NCBI RefSeq assembly: GCF_000423665.1
Contig: NZ_KE384070.1
Span: 284,669 to 348,668 of the forward strand
Reading direction: 5' to 3'
From: Solirubrobacter soli DSM 22325
GTDB taxonomy: Bacteria > Actinomycetota > Thermoleophilia > Solirubrobacterales > Solirubrobacteraceae
Length of the DNA stretch: 64,000 bases
A program made the position numbers and the translations under genes. Below the pieces are notes generated by a model that saw only the letters and a list, made by a program, of their open reading frames with translations, did not search any database and was not told the origin of the DNA. Below, piece after piece: positions 36,408-44,229 of the stretch. Numbering within the stretch: the stretch's first letter is position 1; the number at the start of each line of letters is the position of its first letter.

Positions 36408-36443
36408 GCGTTGCGCGTGGAAATGCTGAATCGAGTGACCACG

Positions 36444-36474
36444 TTGATCGCTTCGCCGCGGGAACCGGTAGGGT
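36444..36474 (+). promoter_or_regulatory. Putative promoter of the NarL-type regulator
   Basis: -10 TAGGGT (36469-36474) lies 6 bases before the ATG at 36481; TTGATC (36444-36449) is a plausible -35 with a long 19-base spacer. No M1 or M2 box is aligned to it. Confidence 0.4.
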
Positions 36475-36480
36475 GAATGC

Positions 36481-37173
36481 ATGGGCATTCGTGTCGTGCT
36501 CGGGGAAGACAATCTCCTCGTTCGCGAAGGCGTCAGGCAGTTGCTCGCGGTCGACGGCGAGATCGACGTCGTGACCGCGGTCGGAGACCTCGATTCGCTT
36601 CGTGAGGTATGCGGTGAGTTGCGGCCGGACGTGGTCGTGACCGACATCCGCATGCCGCCGACGTACACGGATGAGGGCATCCGGATCGCGGCCGAGTTCC
36701 GCGAGGCGCACCCGGACATGGGCGTCGTCGTCCTGAGCCAGTACTCCGATCCGATCTACGCGATGGCGCTGCTGGACGGCGGCTCCGCGCGACGCGCCTA
36801 CTTGCTCAAGGAACGCGTGCACAATCGGGCGGAGCTGACCGCGGCGATCCACTCGGTCGCCGAGGGCGGCTCGATGGTCGATCCGAAGATCGTGGACGGG
36901 CTGGTGCTCGCCCGCAGCCAGGCCGACCGCTCGCCGCTGAACGAGCTCACCGCGCGCGAGCGCGAGGTGCTGGCGGAGATCGCCCAGGGCAAGAGCAACA
37001 CCGCGATCGCGGAGTCGTTGTTCCTGACCAAGCGCGCCGTCGAGAAGCACATCAACGCGATCTTCCTCAAGCTCGGCCTCGCGCACGCGGAGGACGTCAG
37101 CAAGCGCGTGAAGGCGGCGCTGATGCTGCTGGCGGAGTCCGGGACCGTCAGCCGGGTCGGCGATCCACACTGA
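36481..37173 (+). CDS. NarL/FixJ-type response regulator (Rec plus LuxR HTH)
   Basis: 230 residues. The receiver domain has the acidic pocket (GEDN), phospho-acceptor Asp55 (VVVTDIRMPP) and Lys110 (YLLKERV). The C-terminal LuxR helix-turn-helix (LTAREREVLAEIAQGKSNTA, then IAESLFLTKRAVEKHINAIF) spans about residues 152 to 205. It is the only response regulator in the window with a DNA-binding domain, and both sensor kinases are of the NarL class, so it is the best candidate for an M1 or M2 binder. The 3' end overlaps the convergent RDD gene by 26 bases. Confidence 0.92.
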   Translation: MGIRVVLGEDNLLVREGVRQLLAVDGEIDVVTAVGDLDSLREVCGELRPDVVVTDIRMPPTYTDEGIRIAAEFREAHPDMGVVVLSQYSDPIYAMALLDGGSARRAYLLKERVHNRAELTAAIHSVAEGGSMVDPKIVDGLVLARSQADRSPLNELTAREREVLAEIAQGKSNTAIAESLFLTKRAVEKHINAIFLKLGLAHAEDVSKRVKAALMLLAESGTVSRVGDPH

Positions 37174-37663
37174 CGCGTCGCCGCTCGCGCGGCGCGTACA
37201 CGACGACCGTCCGCGCGATCCGGTCGTGCAGCGCTCGCCGCCGGCTGTCGACGAGGATCATCAGGAACCCCGCGCAGAGCGGGATCGCCGACAACGGCAG
37301 CACGAGGATCCGCAAGAGCGCGCGGCCGAACCGCGGCGGCTCGCCGGTGGCGGCGGCCAAGACCCGGATGCCGAGCATGCGGTTCCCGGGGGTCTGGCCG
37401 TTCGCGGACCAGAAGAACGCGAAGTAGCCGATGGCCCAGCCCACGGCGACCACCGCGCCGATCGCGGCCAGCAGCTTCAGGACCTGTTCGGGCACGCCGA
37501 GCAGCGACAGCCCGATGCCGACCACGGCGCCCACGAACCAGACGGTCGCGTTGATGATGAGCGCGTCCGCGCCGAATGCGATGGTCCGCGTCGCCAGCCC
37601 CGCGTACGCGGGCGCGACCGCGGGGGCCAACGTCTCATCCGCGCTCGGCGCGGTCAGGGTCAT
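37148..37663 (-). CDS. RDD family membrane protein
   Basis: 171 residues from the ATG at 37663. The RDD signature starts with YAGLATRTIAFGADALIINA (R and D in the first helix), followed by IGYFAFFWSANGQTPGNRML and a final DSRRRALHDRIARTVVV. Three membrane helices are typical of RDD proteins, some of which transport ions or compatible solutes. Its start overlaps the stop of the upstream gene (ATGA), so it is the second gene of an M2-driven operon. Confidence 0.85.
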   Translation of the reverse strand: MTLTAPSADETLAPAVAPAYAGLATRTIAFGADALIINATVWFVGAVVGIGLSLLGVPEQVLKLLAAIGAVVAVGWAIGYFAFFWSANGQTPGNRMLGIRVLAAATGEPPRFGRALLRILVLPLSAIPLCAGFLMILVDSRRRALHDRIARTVVVYAPRERRRVSVDRRPG

Positions 37664-38517
37664 GCGGCGCCCGGGGACGGTGTGCCGTCGCCGGGCGCGG
37701 TCTTGCGCCGCCTCAGCAGCCGCCACGCGGCGCGTTCGAGGGTGGCGTCGACGTGGCGCGAACGGTCACGGATCTCTTCGCCGACCTGATCGGCGAACCC
37801 CATGCTCTGCGCGGTGATCGCGTCGGTGACCATCGGGCTCTGGACGATCTCGTCGACGAGCGTCCACATGGCCGGGCTGGAGCGCAGGCGCTCTGCGGCG
37901 TCCTCCACCACCAGCCCGATCGCCTCGTCGACCACGCGGCTCTCGACGACCCGCAGCACCATCCGCTCGACGCCGGGGCTCTCGAGCGTCAACGCCACGA
38001 GTCGCTCGGCGCCCGGGCTGTCGAGCGCCTCGGCGAGCAGCCGCTCGGCACCGGAGCTCTCGAGCGCCAGCTCGACGATCCGCTCGAGCTCCGGCCCTTC
38101 GAGCAGGCGACCGGCGAGGTGCTCGGCGATCCCGCCCGCGAGCAGCCGGTCCGCGAGCAGCTGCGGCGCGCCCTCGGCGTCGAGCCGGTCGAACGTGTGG
38201 TCCAACGCCTCGCGCATCGGGACCTCGTCGATCACGCGCTCGAGCACGCGGTAGCGGACCATGTCGCGCGCGAACGCGTCGACCAGCTCGCCGCTGAGCG
38301 CGTGCGCGACCGCGCGCTCGGCCAGGCCGCTCTCGAGCACGCGCTGGACCGCGGCGTCGGCATAGGGCGAGCCCAGCACGGCGTCCACCAGGCGCAGCGA
38401 GAGCCGGCCGGCCTCGTCGAGCGTGCGCCGGCGCGTGGAGCGCTCCACCCGTCGCGCGACCGACCAGGCGCCAGTGGCGGGACGGACAGCGGCGAAGGGG
38501 ACGGATCGCAGGCGCAC
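37660..38517 (-). CDS. Hypothetical protein with short ER-rich helical repeats
   Basis: 285 residues from the GTG at 38517. The middle consists of 12- to 14-residue repeats: LLEGPELERIVELA, LESSGAERLLAEA, LDSPGAERLVALT, LESPGVERMVLRV. No membrane segment is obvious. Similar single units occur in the small protein at 11368-11667. The regular Leu/Glu/Arg spacing suggests amphipathic helices that bind membranes or stack into a rod; this is inference. An M2 promoter lies 11 bases upstream of the start, and the RDD gene is coupled downstream. Confidence 0.65.
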   Translation of the reverse strand: MRLRSVPFAAVRPATGAWSVARRVERSTRRRTLDEAGRLSLRLVDAVLGSPYADAAVQRVLESGLAERAVAHALSGELVDAFARDMVRYRVLERVIDEVPMREALDHTFDRLDAEGAPQLLADRLLAGGIAEHLAGRLLEGPELERIVELALESSGAERLLAEALDSPGAERLVALTLESPGVERMVLRVVESRVVDEAIGLVVEDAAERLRSSPAMWTLVDEIVQSPMVTDAITAQSMGFADQVGEEIRDRSRHVDATLERAAWRLLRRRKTAPGDGTPSPGAA

Positions 38518-38528
38518 GGCGAGACCGA

Positions 38529-38575
38529 AGCGTCTCCGGGCGCCCCGGCCGAGGCATCATGCGATCCGGGTGATG
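38529..38575 (-). promoter_or_regulatory. M2 promoter of the 37660-38517/RDD operon
   Basis: Palindrome at 38555-38575. On the minus strand: ATGCCT (38557-38552), 17 bases, -10 GACGCT (38534-38529), 11 bases, GTG at 38517. Confidence 0.6.
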
Positions 38576-38581
38576 TGAGGG

Positions 38582-38968
38582 CTAGCGGCGGCGGTGCGCG
38601 ATCCACAGGCCTCGCAGCAGCCGCGGCGTCAACCACTGCTTGCGCACCAGCGCCGCGGCACCGCAGGAGCGGGCGAGCGTGGCGAGCGCGCGCGAGTCGG
38701 CGCTGGACGCCAGCACCACGACCCGCGTCGGGTCCTCCGACCGCAGGCGCTCGGCGACCTCGATGCCGTCGAGCCCCTGCATCCGCACGTCCATGATCAC
38801 CATGTCCGGGTCGGTCTCGGGGATCAGCCGCAGGGCGTCCTCGCCGCTGGTGGACTCGCCGACCAGCGTGAACCCGGGGCTGGACTCGATCACCGCCTGC
38901 GCCGCGCGACGGAACATGTCCTGATCGTCCACGGTGACGACCCGTACCGGACGGTCTTCGGCAGGCAT
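38582..38968 (-). CDS. Stand-alone response regulator receiver
   Basis: 128 residues from the ATG at 38968. A full receiver domain (VVTVDDQDMF, Asp60 in MVIMDVRMQG, Lys110 in LVRKQW) with no output domain; only a short basic tail (WIAHRRR) follows. It could act as a phosphate sink or as a protein-protein switch for the kinases nearby. The ATG lies 6 bases after a -10 with an M1-type proximal box. It is divergent from the second DUF7144 gene. Confidence 0.85.
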   Translation of the reverse strand: MPAEDRPVRVVTVDDQDMFRRAAQAVIESSPGFTLVGESTSGEDALRLIPETDPDMVIMDVRMQGLDGIEVAERLRSEDPTRVVVLASSADSRALATLARSCGAAALVRKQWLTPRLLRGLWIAHRRR

Positions 38969-38974
38969 GTGAGG

Positions 38975-39038
38975 AGCCTGAGCCCGCCGCGATCCGCCCG
39001 CAAGGGCACCCGCGCACCGCCCGGGCGCGTGCGCACAC
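38975..39038 (-). promoter_or_regulatory. M1-like promoter of the stand-alone receiver
   Basis: On the minus strand: GTGTGCGCAC (39038-39029) with ACGCGC in place of ACCACC, 18 bases, CCCTTGCG (39006-38999), 17 bases from TTGCGG to -10 CAGGCT (38980-38975), 6 bases, ATG at 38968. Confidence 0.6.
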
Positions 39039-39092
39039 CACCGGGCCTCACCCGCGCGCACGATTGCGCGTCCCGGAGCGGCTGGTGACGAT
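39036..39092 (+). promoter_or_regulatory. M1 promoter of the second DUF7144 gene
   Basis: CACCACC (39036-39042), 18 bases, CGATTGCG (39061-39068), 17 bases from TTGCGC to -10 GACGAT (39087-39092), then a 41-base leader with Shine-Dalgarno ggaggtgg to the ATG at 39134. It is interleaved with the opposite M1-like promoter. Confidence 0.65.
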
Positions 39093-39133
39093 GGCCACGA
39101 CGTCGACGTCTGACCCCGGAGGTGGGAGTCACC

Positions 39134-39586
39134 ATGGAAGCGGGAGCGCAATACCACAGCGACCCGTCGCAGATGACGCGGCGCCCGTCCTCGGGCGCGG
39201 TGCGTGAGTCGGCCTACGACAAGTCCAGCGGCTGGGCCACGTTCGCCGGCATCTACCTGATCATCGCCGGAGGTCTGAACGGCCTCTGGGGGATCGTGGC
39301 GCTGGCGAAGAAGGAGCACTTCATCGACGGCGGCCTGGTGTTCTCGGGCCTGCAGACCTGGGGCTGGATCGCGCTGATCGTGGGCCTCATCCAGGTCGCG
39401 ACGGCGGTCCTGGTGCTGATGCACAACGCGATCGGGATGCTGATGGCGATCGTCGTCTCGATGTGCGCGATCTTCGCCAACTTCCTGATGTTCGGCGCGT
39501 ACCCGGGCTGGTCGGCGATCGCGATGGTCTGCAACGGCCTCGTCCTCTGGGCGGTGACGGTGCACAGCGAAGCCTTCGAGAGCTGA
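39134..39586 (+). CDS. DUF7144 family membrane protein (paralogue 2)
   Basis: 150 residues; ATG at 39134 preferred over the GTG at 39122, which lies in the Shine-Dalgarno (ggaggtggg). Four membrane helices follow a 30-residue soluble N-terminus: SGWATFAGIYLIIAGGLNGL, WGWIALIVGLIQVATAVLVL, AIVVSMCAIFANFLMFGAYP and IAMVCNGLVLWAVTVHSEAF. The SGW-FAG and YPGW features match the paralogue at 12653-13045. It begins a unit with a possible micro-ORF and the fourth DUF1269 protein. Confidence 0.8.
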   Translation: MEAGAQYHSDPSQMTRRPSSGAVRESAYDKSSGWATFAGIYLIIAGGLNGLWGIVALAKKEHFIDGGLVFSGLQTWGWIALIVGLIQVATAVLVLMHNAIGMLMAIVVSMCAIFANFLMFGAYPGWSAIAMVCNGLVLWAVTVHSEAFES

Positions 39587-39593
39587 GGCGGCA

Positions 39594-39749
39594 ATGCCTC
39601 ACCGCCGTCGCAGGAGCCGCTTCGACGAGCTGGCGCTCAACACGCTGGCACTCGGATGGCTCCTGCGCGGGGCATGGCGGGTGAGCCGCGGCCGGCCCCC
39701 CTGGCGGGCCGCGGTCGCAGGCAAACAGGGGAAGGGGAGTCATGAGTGA
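39594..39749 (+). CDS. Possible small basic protein (51 residues)
   Basis: An ATG 7 bases after the DUF7144 stop, preceded by gaggcgg, opens a 51-residue frame (PHRRRRSRFDELALNTLALG, then WLLRGAWRVSRGRPPWRAAV) that overlaps the next gene start by 8 bases. The Arg-rich amphipathic start and a Trp-containing hydrophobic stretch look protein-like. No family is recognised. Confidence 0.4.
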   Translation: MPHRRRRSRFDELALNTLALGWLLRGAWRVSRGRPPWRAAVAGKQGKGSHE

Positions 39750-40275
39750 GAACCAGTACGTGCTCGCCGCGGCGTACGCCAGCGTCGAGGACGCCACCGC
39801 GGACTTCCAAGGGATCAGCGCGGCCTTCAAGCACGTCGGGACGAGCGGCGCGTTCGACGCGATCGTGCTCGGCAAGGACGCCGACGGGAAGGTCGAGATC
39901 GTGGATCGCCTCGACGAGGCGACGCACCACGCGCGCACGGTCGGCATCGGCTGGGGCATGGCGGGTGGCATCGTCGCCGCGCTGTTCCCCGGCATCGGCA
40001 TCCTCGGCGCGCTCGCGATCGGCGGTGCCACCGGCGCCGCGATCGGGACACACGCGGGTCACGCCGCGCGGGCGATGAGCCGCGAGGACCTCAAGACGCT
40101 CGGCGAGGTCCTCGACTCAGGCGAGGCCGGCTTGGTCGTGTTCTACGGTCCGGACATGGCCGACCGCGTCAGCACGGGCGTCTCGCGCGCGACGACCAGG
40201 GCGTCCGCCACGACGGACCTGTCGGCCGAGCAGCTCGCGGCCGAGATCCGCCAGGCGCAGGCCGCGGCGCACTGA
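39742..40275 (+). CDS. DUF1269-like membrane protein (paralogue 4)
   Basis: 177 residues with Shine-Dalgarno gggaagggg before the ATG. Soluble N-terminus (YVLAAAYASVEDATADFQGI, AFDAIVLGKDADGKVEIVDR), a long glycine-rich hydrophobic hairpin (GWGMAGGIVAALFPGIGILG, ALAIGGATGAAIG) and DLKTLGEVLDSGEAGLVVFY before a C-terminal AEQLAAEIRQAQ helix. The plan is that of DUF1269, but it is the most diverged of the four. It ends before a hairpin shared with the convergent MFS gene. Confidence 0.75.
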   Translation: MSENQYVLAAAYASVEDATADFQGISAAFKHVGTSGAFDAIVLGKDADGKVEIVDRLDEATHHARTVGIGWGMAGGIVAALFPGIGILGALAIGGATGAAIGTHAGHAARAMSREDLKTLGEVLDSGEAGLVVFYGPDMADRVSTGVSRATTRASATTDLSAEQLAAEIRQAQAAAH

Positions 40276-40281
40276 GCGCCA

Positions 40282-41859
40282 CTACGCGAACGCGGCCTCT
40301 GCGGCCGCGTTCGGCGTGGGGTCCGGCTGGCGCGTCATCCTCAGCGCCGCGAACGAGCCGAACACGCCGGCCAGCAGCGGCACGAGCAGCGCGACCTGCA
40401 GCGCCAGCGGACGCGTGTCCTCGTTGATGCGCAGGATCTCCTGCTGGACGGCCGCCGGTTGGCCGGCGAGCTGCTTCTCCAGCTGCGTGTTGCTCATGAC
40501 CTCGGCGTCGTCGTCGAGCGCCTGCGCCACCTGCTCCTGCTGCGCCGGCGCCAGGACCGGGCTCGACTGCGCCTTGTCGGTGAAGACGATCGAGAGCGTC
40601 GCCAGCATGACCGCCCCCGCCGCCGCGAGGCCGAACGAGAGGCCGAACGACCCGGCCGCGGAGTTCACGCCCGCCGCCTCGCTCACGCGCTCCTCCGAGA
40701 TCGGCGAGAGCGTGTAGTTGTTCAGCTGCGAGACGAGCAGCCCGAACCCGCTGCCGGTCAGCATCAGCGGCAGCGCGAGCGCCCAGCCCGACCCCACGCG
40801 CGGAACCAGCGGCAGCAGGATGAGGATGCCGACGGTGGTGGCGCCGAAGCCGATCTGGATCACGCGGCTCGGGCGCCGTTTGCCGACGCGCTTCCCGGCC
40901 AGCAGGGCCACGGCGAACATCGACAGCGACAATGGCGCGATCGTCAGGCCGGTCTCGAGCGCGTTGTACTCGAGCACCATCTGCAGGAACACCGGCAGAG
41001 CGATCATCATCCCGCCGAGCGCGATGTTCTGCAGCATCTGCCCGGAGAACCCGAGGCGGAACATCGGCAGGCGGAACAGGTCCGCGTCCAGCAGCGCGGG
41101 CTTGGAGGCGCGCTTGCGGCGCACCAGCCACCACGCCAGCCCGGCGAGCGCGACGGCGCCGACCGCCATCAGCGCGCCGACGGCCTCGCCGCCCTCCTGC
41201 CAGACGAGGATGCCGACGACGATGCCGCCCATGCCGAAGATCGACAGCAGCGCGCCCACGATGTCGATCCGGCGATCGCCGGTGAACGGCGCGTCCTTGA
41301 CCAGGCCGATCCCCAGCAGCACGCCGATGATCACGGCGTCCTCGAACAGGAAGCCGACCCGCCAAGAGAGGAAAGTGGTCACGAAGCCGCCGAACAGCGG
41401 GCCGACGGCGGCCGCGATCGCCGCCGCGGCGCCGACGAGCGCATACGCCTTCGTCTGCGCCTTGCCCTCGAAGTTGCCGTGGACGAGCGCCTGCATCGCG
41501 GGCAGCAGCAGCGAGGCGCCGAGCCCGCCGATGATCGCCCAGAAGACGATGACCGCGGTCAGGCTCTGCGCGAGCGCCATCGCGGCCGCGCCGAGCGCGT
41601 AGGCGAGCAGCCCGATCACGTACGCGCGCTTGCGCCCGATCAGGTCCCCGATCTTCGAGCCGATCAGGATGAAGGAGGCGGAGACGAGCGCCTCGAGCGC
41701 GATCGCGGACTGCACGCCGGACACGGTCGTGTCGAGGTCTTTGACCACGGCGGAGATCGACACGTTCATCAGCGACGTGTCGACGACGAGCACGAACATC
41801 GCGGCCGCGAGCAGGATCGACAGGCGGCGGTCGCGCTTGGCGTCGGTGGGCTGTGTCAT
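40282..41859 (-). CDS. MFS transporter, DHA2/EmrB-QacA type
   Basis: 525 residues from the ATG at 41859. Fourteen membrane helices are expected: the motif A loop reads GSKIGDLIGRKRAYVIG, motif C-like VGPLFGGFVTTFLSWRVGFL follows helix 5, and VVDTSLMNVSISAVVKDL is the typical DHA2 first helix with motif D1. A long extracytoplasmic or cytoplasmic insertion before the last helix (QQEQVAQALDDDAEVMSNTQ) is common in this subfamily. Proton-driven efflux of hydrophobic compounds is the likely role. It is divergent from the CYTH gene with a shared M2 site. Confidence 0.88.
   Translation of the reverse strand: MTQPTDAKRDRRLSILLAAAMFVLVVDTSLMNVSISAVVKDLDTTVSGVQSAIALEALVSASFILIGSKIGDLIGRKRAYVIGLLAYALGAAAMALAQSLTAVIVFWAIIGGLGASLLLPAMQALVHGNFEGKAQTKAYALVGAAAAIAAAVGPLFGGFVTTFLSWRVGFLFEDAVIIGVLLGIGLVKDAPFTGDRRIDIVGALLSIFGMGGIVVGILVWQEGGEAVGALMAVGAVALAGLAWWLVRRKRASKPALLDADLFRLPMFRLGFSGQMLQNIALGGMMIALPVFLQMVLEYNALETGLTIAPLSLSMFAVALLAGKRVGKRRPSRVIQIGFGATTVGILILLPLVPRVGSGWALALPLMLTGSGFGLLVSQLNNYTLSPISEERVSEAAGVNSAAGSFGLSFGLAAAGAVMLATLSIVFTDKAQSSPVLAPAQQEQVAQALDDDAEVMSNTQLEKQLAGQPAAVQQEILRINEDTRPLALQVALLVPLLAGVFGSFAALRMTRQPDPTPNAAAEAAFA
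40287..40313. terminator. Hairpin terminator overlapping the MFS gene end
   Basis: A perfect 11-bp stem (CGAACGCGGCC with GGCCGCGTTCG), loop TCTGC. It lies within the last codons of the MFS gene and 12 bases after the stop of the convergent DUF1269 gene, so it can serve both. Confidence 0.7.
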
Positions 41860-41868
41860 CTGGTGAGG

Positions 41869-41941
41869 ATTCTTCACAGCTGCGGGCGCGCGCCGATCAC
41901 CCTGATCGGGTGATGACGGGCCGAAAGCGCTCCCGGAGTGT
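41869..41941. promoter_or_regulatory. Divergent M2 promoter (site 41895-41915)
   Basis: Palindrome at 41895-41915. Forward: ATGACG (41913-41918), 17 bases, -10 GAGTGT (41936-41941), 6 bases, ATG at 41948. Reverse: ATCGGC (41897-41892), 17 bases, -10 AAGAAT (41874-41869), 9 bases, ATG at 41859. Confidence 0.7.
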
Positions 41942-41947
41942 GCATCC

Positions 41948-42715
41948 ATGAGCGCTGTCACCCCCCGAACCATGTTCTCCGGCGAAGAGCTGATCGAGCT
42001 CATGTCGCTCCTCAGCGACGCCGACAGCGCCGAGCTGAAAGTCACCGTCCCCGAGGAGCACCAGCGCTCCACGATCATGGCGCTCGGCCTCGACCCGCTG
42101 GAGGCGCAGATCCGCCAGGTGCTGTTCTTCGACACGCCCGATCTGGCGCTCGACAAGGCCGGCGTCGTCGTCCGCGCGCGGCGCATCCAGGGCCGCGGCG
42201 GCGACTCGGTCGTCAAGCTGCGCCCGGTGGTCCCGAGCAGCCTGCCGGAGAAGCTGCGGCGCTCCCCTGGCTTCCGCGTCGAGGTCGACGCGCTGCCCGG
42301 CGGCTTCGTGTGCTCCGGGACGCTCAAGGGCATGCTCACCGGGGCGGAGGCGAAGGCCGGCTTCCGCGGGGAGCTCCCGATCCGCAAGCTCTTCTCGAAG
42401 GAGCAGCGCCGCTATTACGCCGAGCACGCCCCCGAAGGCCTGACGTTCGATGACCTGACGCCGCTCGGGCCGATCTTCATCCTCAAGCTGCGCATGACCC
42501 CGAGCGAGCTGCGAGACCGGCTCGTGTTCGAGATGTGGATGTACCCGGACGGGTCGCGCATCCTCGAGATCTCGACCCGCTGCGCGACCGGCGAGACCTT
42601 CCAGGTCGCCGCCGAGGTGCGTGCGTTCCTCGCGCGGTACGGCATCGATCTCAGCGGCGAGCAGCAGACCAAGACCCGCAAGGCGCTGTCGTACTTTGCG
42701 GGAGAGCCGGGATGA
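41948..42715 (+). CDS. CYTH-like (triphosphate tunnel) domain protein
   Basis: 255 residues. ADSAELKVTVP near the start resembles the CYTH E-x-E-x-K strand, although the first Glu is a Ser. Further strands rich in charged residues follow as expected for the tunnel: QVLFFDTPDLALDKAGVVVR, RARRIQGRGG, SVVKLRPVVP, FRVEVDALPG, FILKLRM, LVFEMWMYPDGSRILEISTR. CYTH proteins hydrolyse triphosphates or polyphosphate or make cAMP. The next gene, coupled at an ATGA overlap, is a Ppx/GppA phosphatase, which favours a polyphosphate or nucleotide-phosphate role. M2 promoter. Confidence 0.72.
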   Translation: MSAVTPRTMFSGEELIELMSLLSDADSAELKVTVPEEHQRSTIMALGLDPLEAQIRQVLFFDTPDLALDKAGVVVRARRIQGRGGDSVVKLRPVVPSSLPEKLRRSPGFRVEVDALPGGFVCSGTLKGMLTGAEAKAGFRGELPIRKLFSKEQRRYYAEHAPEGLTFDDLTPLGPIFILKLRMTPSELRDRLVFEMWMYPDGSRILEISTRCATGETFQVAAEVRAFLARYGIDLSGEQQTKTRKALSYFAGEPG

Positions 42716-44229
42716 CGATCGTCCCGCGCTGGGAGTGGCGGCGCTTCGGCCCTGGCCTGACCCGCGCCCGCCAGCACCTGCGCCGGTTCGACCCGACCCG
42801 CTCGGAAGAGAGCGACGAGACCTATCTGGTGTCGACCGACAGCGACGCCTCGGTCAAGATCCGCGATGGGCTGGTGGACGTCAAGGAGCTCGTGGCGGTC
42901 GGCAAGCACGGGCTCGAGCAATGGCGGCCGATCCTGAAGGCCGCGTTCCCGCTGAGCGCGAACGACGTGGCGACGGTCGCGTCGGCGCTGCACGCGCGGC
43001 TCGAGGTCTCCGAGGCGGGCCGCGCGAGCCTCGAGGCCTTCGTCGACGAGCTCGCCGGCACAAAGGTGCGTGCGGTGGCGGTCTCCAAGCACCGCGTGCA
43101 CTACGAGATCGGCGGCTGCATGGCCGAGGTGACCCAGCTGCGCACCGATGCCGGGACGACGATGACGGTCGCCGTCGAGTCGCCCGTCGGGGAGGACGTG
43201 CTCGCGACCGCGGCGACGCTCGGCCTGCTGGACGGTTCGAACACGTGTGTCGCGCGCGGGATCAAGACCGCGCTGGGCATCGGCGGGCGGCGCTTCGCGG
43301 TCATCGACGTCGGCACGAACTCGGTGAAGTTCCACGTCGGCGAGCGCGGCGCGGACGGGACCTGGACCACGGTGATCGACCGCGCCGATGTCACCCGGCT
43401 CGGCGAGGGGTTGAACCAGAGCGGCCGGCTCGGCGCGGAGCCGATGGAGCGGACCGCGGCCGCGATCGAGCGGATGGCGGCGGACGCGACCGCGGCGGGC
43501 GTCGAGGCGCTGGTCGCGGTGGGCACGGCCGGGATGCGCATCGCGGCGAACGCGGACGAGATGATCGCGCTCGTCGAGCAGCGCTGCGGGGTGCGCATCG
43601 AGGTGATCCCGGGCAAGGAGGAGGCGCGGCTGGCGTACGTCGGCGCGACGTCCGCCCTCGCCCGCGCGGAGGGGCTGCTGACGGTCTTCGACACCGGCGG
43701 GGGCAGCTCGCAGTTCACGGTCGGGCGACCGGGAGAGGTGTCCGAGCAGTTCAGCGTCGACGTAGGAGCGGTCCGCATCACCGAGCGCTACGGGCTCGAT
43801 CGGGCGGTCGGGATCAGCACCGTTCACCTCGCGCTGGCGGTGCTGTCGACGGATCTGGCCCGGGTCGACCAGCTCGCTCAGCCGGACGCCATCATCGGCA
43901 TGGGCGGCGCGGTCACGAACCTCACCGCGGTCAAGCTGGGGCTCAAGACCTACGACCCCGCGCGCGTGCACGGCACGGTGCTCGACCGGGCCGAGATCGA
44001 CCGTCAGATCGAGCTCTACCGGTCGCGCGACGCGGCCGCGCGACGTGACATCGACGGCGTCCAGCCGGCGCGCGCCGAGGTCATCCTGGCGGGCGCGCTC
44101 ATCGTGCGGGTGATCCTGACGCTGCTCGGCCGCGACTCGTTCGTGGTCAGCGACCGGGGTCTGCGCCACGGGGTGCTGATGCAGCGATTTGCGGCGCCGT
44201 CTGAGCCGCAGGTCCCGGTGGCGGGGTGA
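42712..44229 (+). CDS. Ppx/GppA phosphatase with N-terminal CYTH-like domain
   Basis: 505 residues from the ATG at 42712. Residues 1 to about 190 resemble a second CYTH fold (WEWRRFG, SVKIRDGLVDVKEL, AEVTQLRTDAG, TVAVESP). Residues 195 to 495 are a Ppx/GppA domain of the ASKHA fold: FAVIDVGTNSVKFHVGERG (phosphate 1), VAVGTAGMRIAANADE, EVIPGKEEARLAYVGA, TVFDTGGGSSQFTVG (phosphate 2) and AIIGMGGAVTNLTA. The usual role is exopolyphosphatase or pppGpp hydrolysis. The fusion and the adjacent CYTH gene suggest one polyphosphate-handling unit. The 3' end overlaps the convergent membrane gene by 83 bases. Confidence 0.85.
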   Translation: MTIVPRWEWRRFGPGLTRARQHLRRFDPTRSEESDETYLVSTDSDASVKIRDGLVDVKELVAVGKHGLEQWRPILKAAFPLSANDVATVASALHARLEVSEAGRASLEAFVDELAGTKVRAVAVSKHRVHYEIGGCMAEVTQLRTDAGTTMTVAVESPVGEDVLATAATLGLLDGSNTCVARGIKTALGIGGRRFAVIDVGTNSVKFHVGERGADGTWTTVIDRADVTRLGEGLNQSGRLGAEPMERTAAAIERMAADATAAGVEALVAVGTAGMRIAANADEMIALVEQRCGVRIEVIPGKEEARLAYVGATSALARAEGLLTVFDTGGGSSQFTVGRPGEVSEQFSVDVGAVRITERYGLDRAVGISTVHLALAVLSTDLARVDQLAQPDAIIGMGGAVTNLTAVKLGLKTYDPARVHGTVLDRAEIDRQIELYRSRDAAARRDIDGVQPARAEVILAGALIVRVILTLLGRDSFVVSDRGLRHGVLMQRFAAPSEPQVPVAG

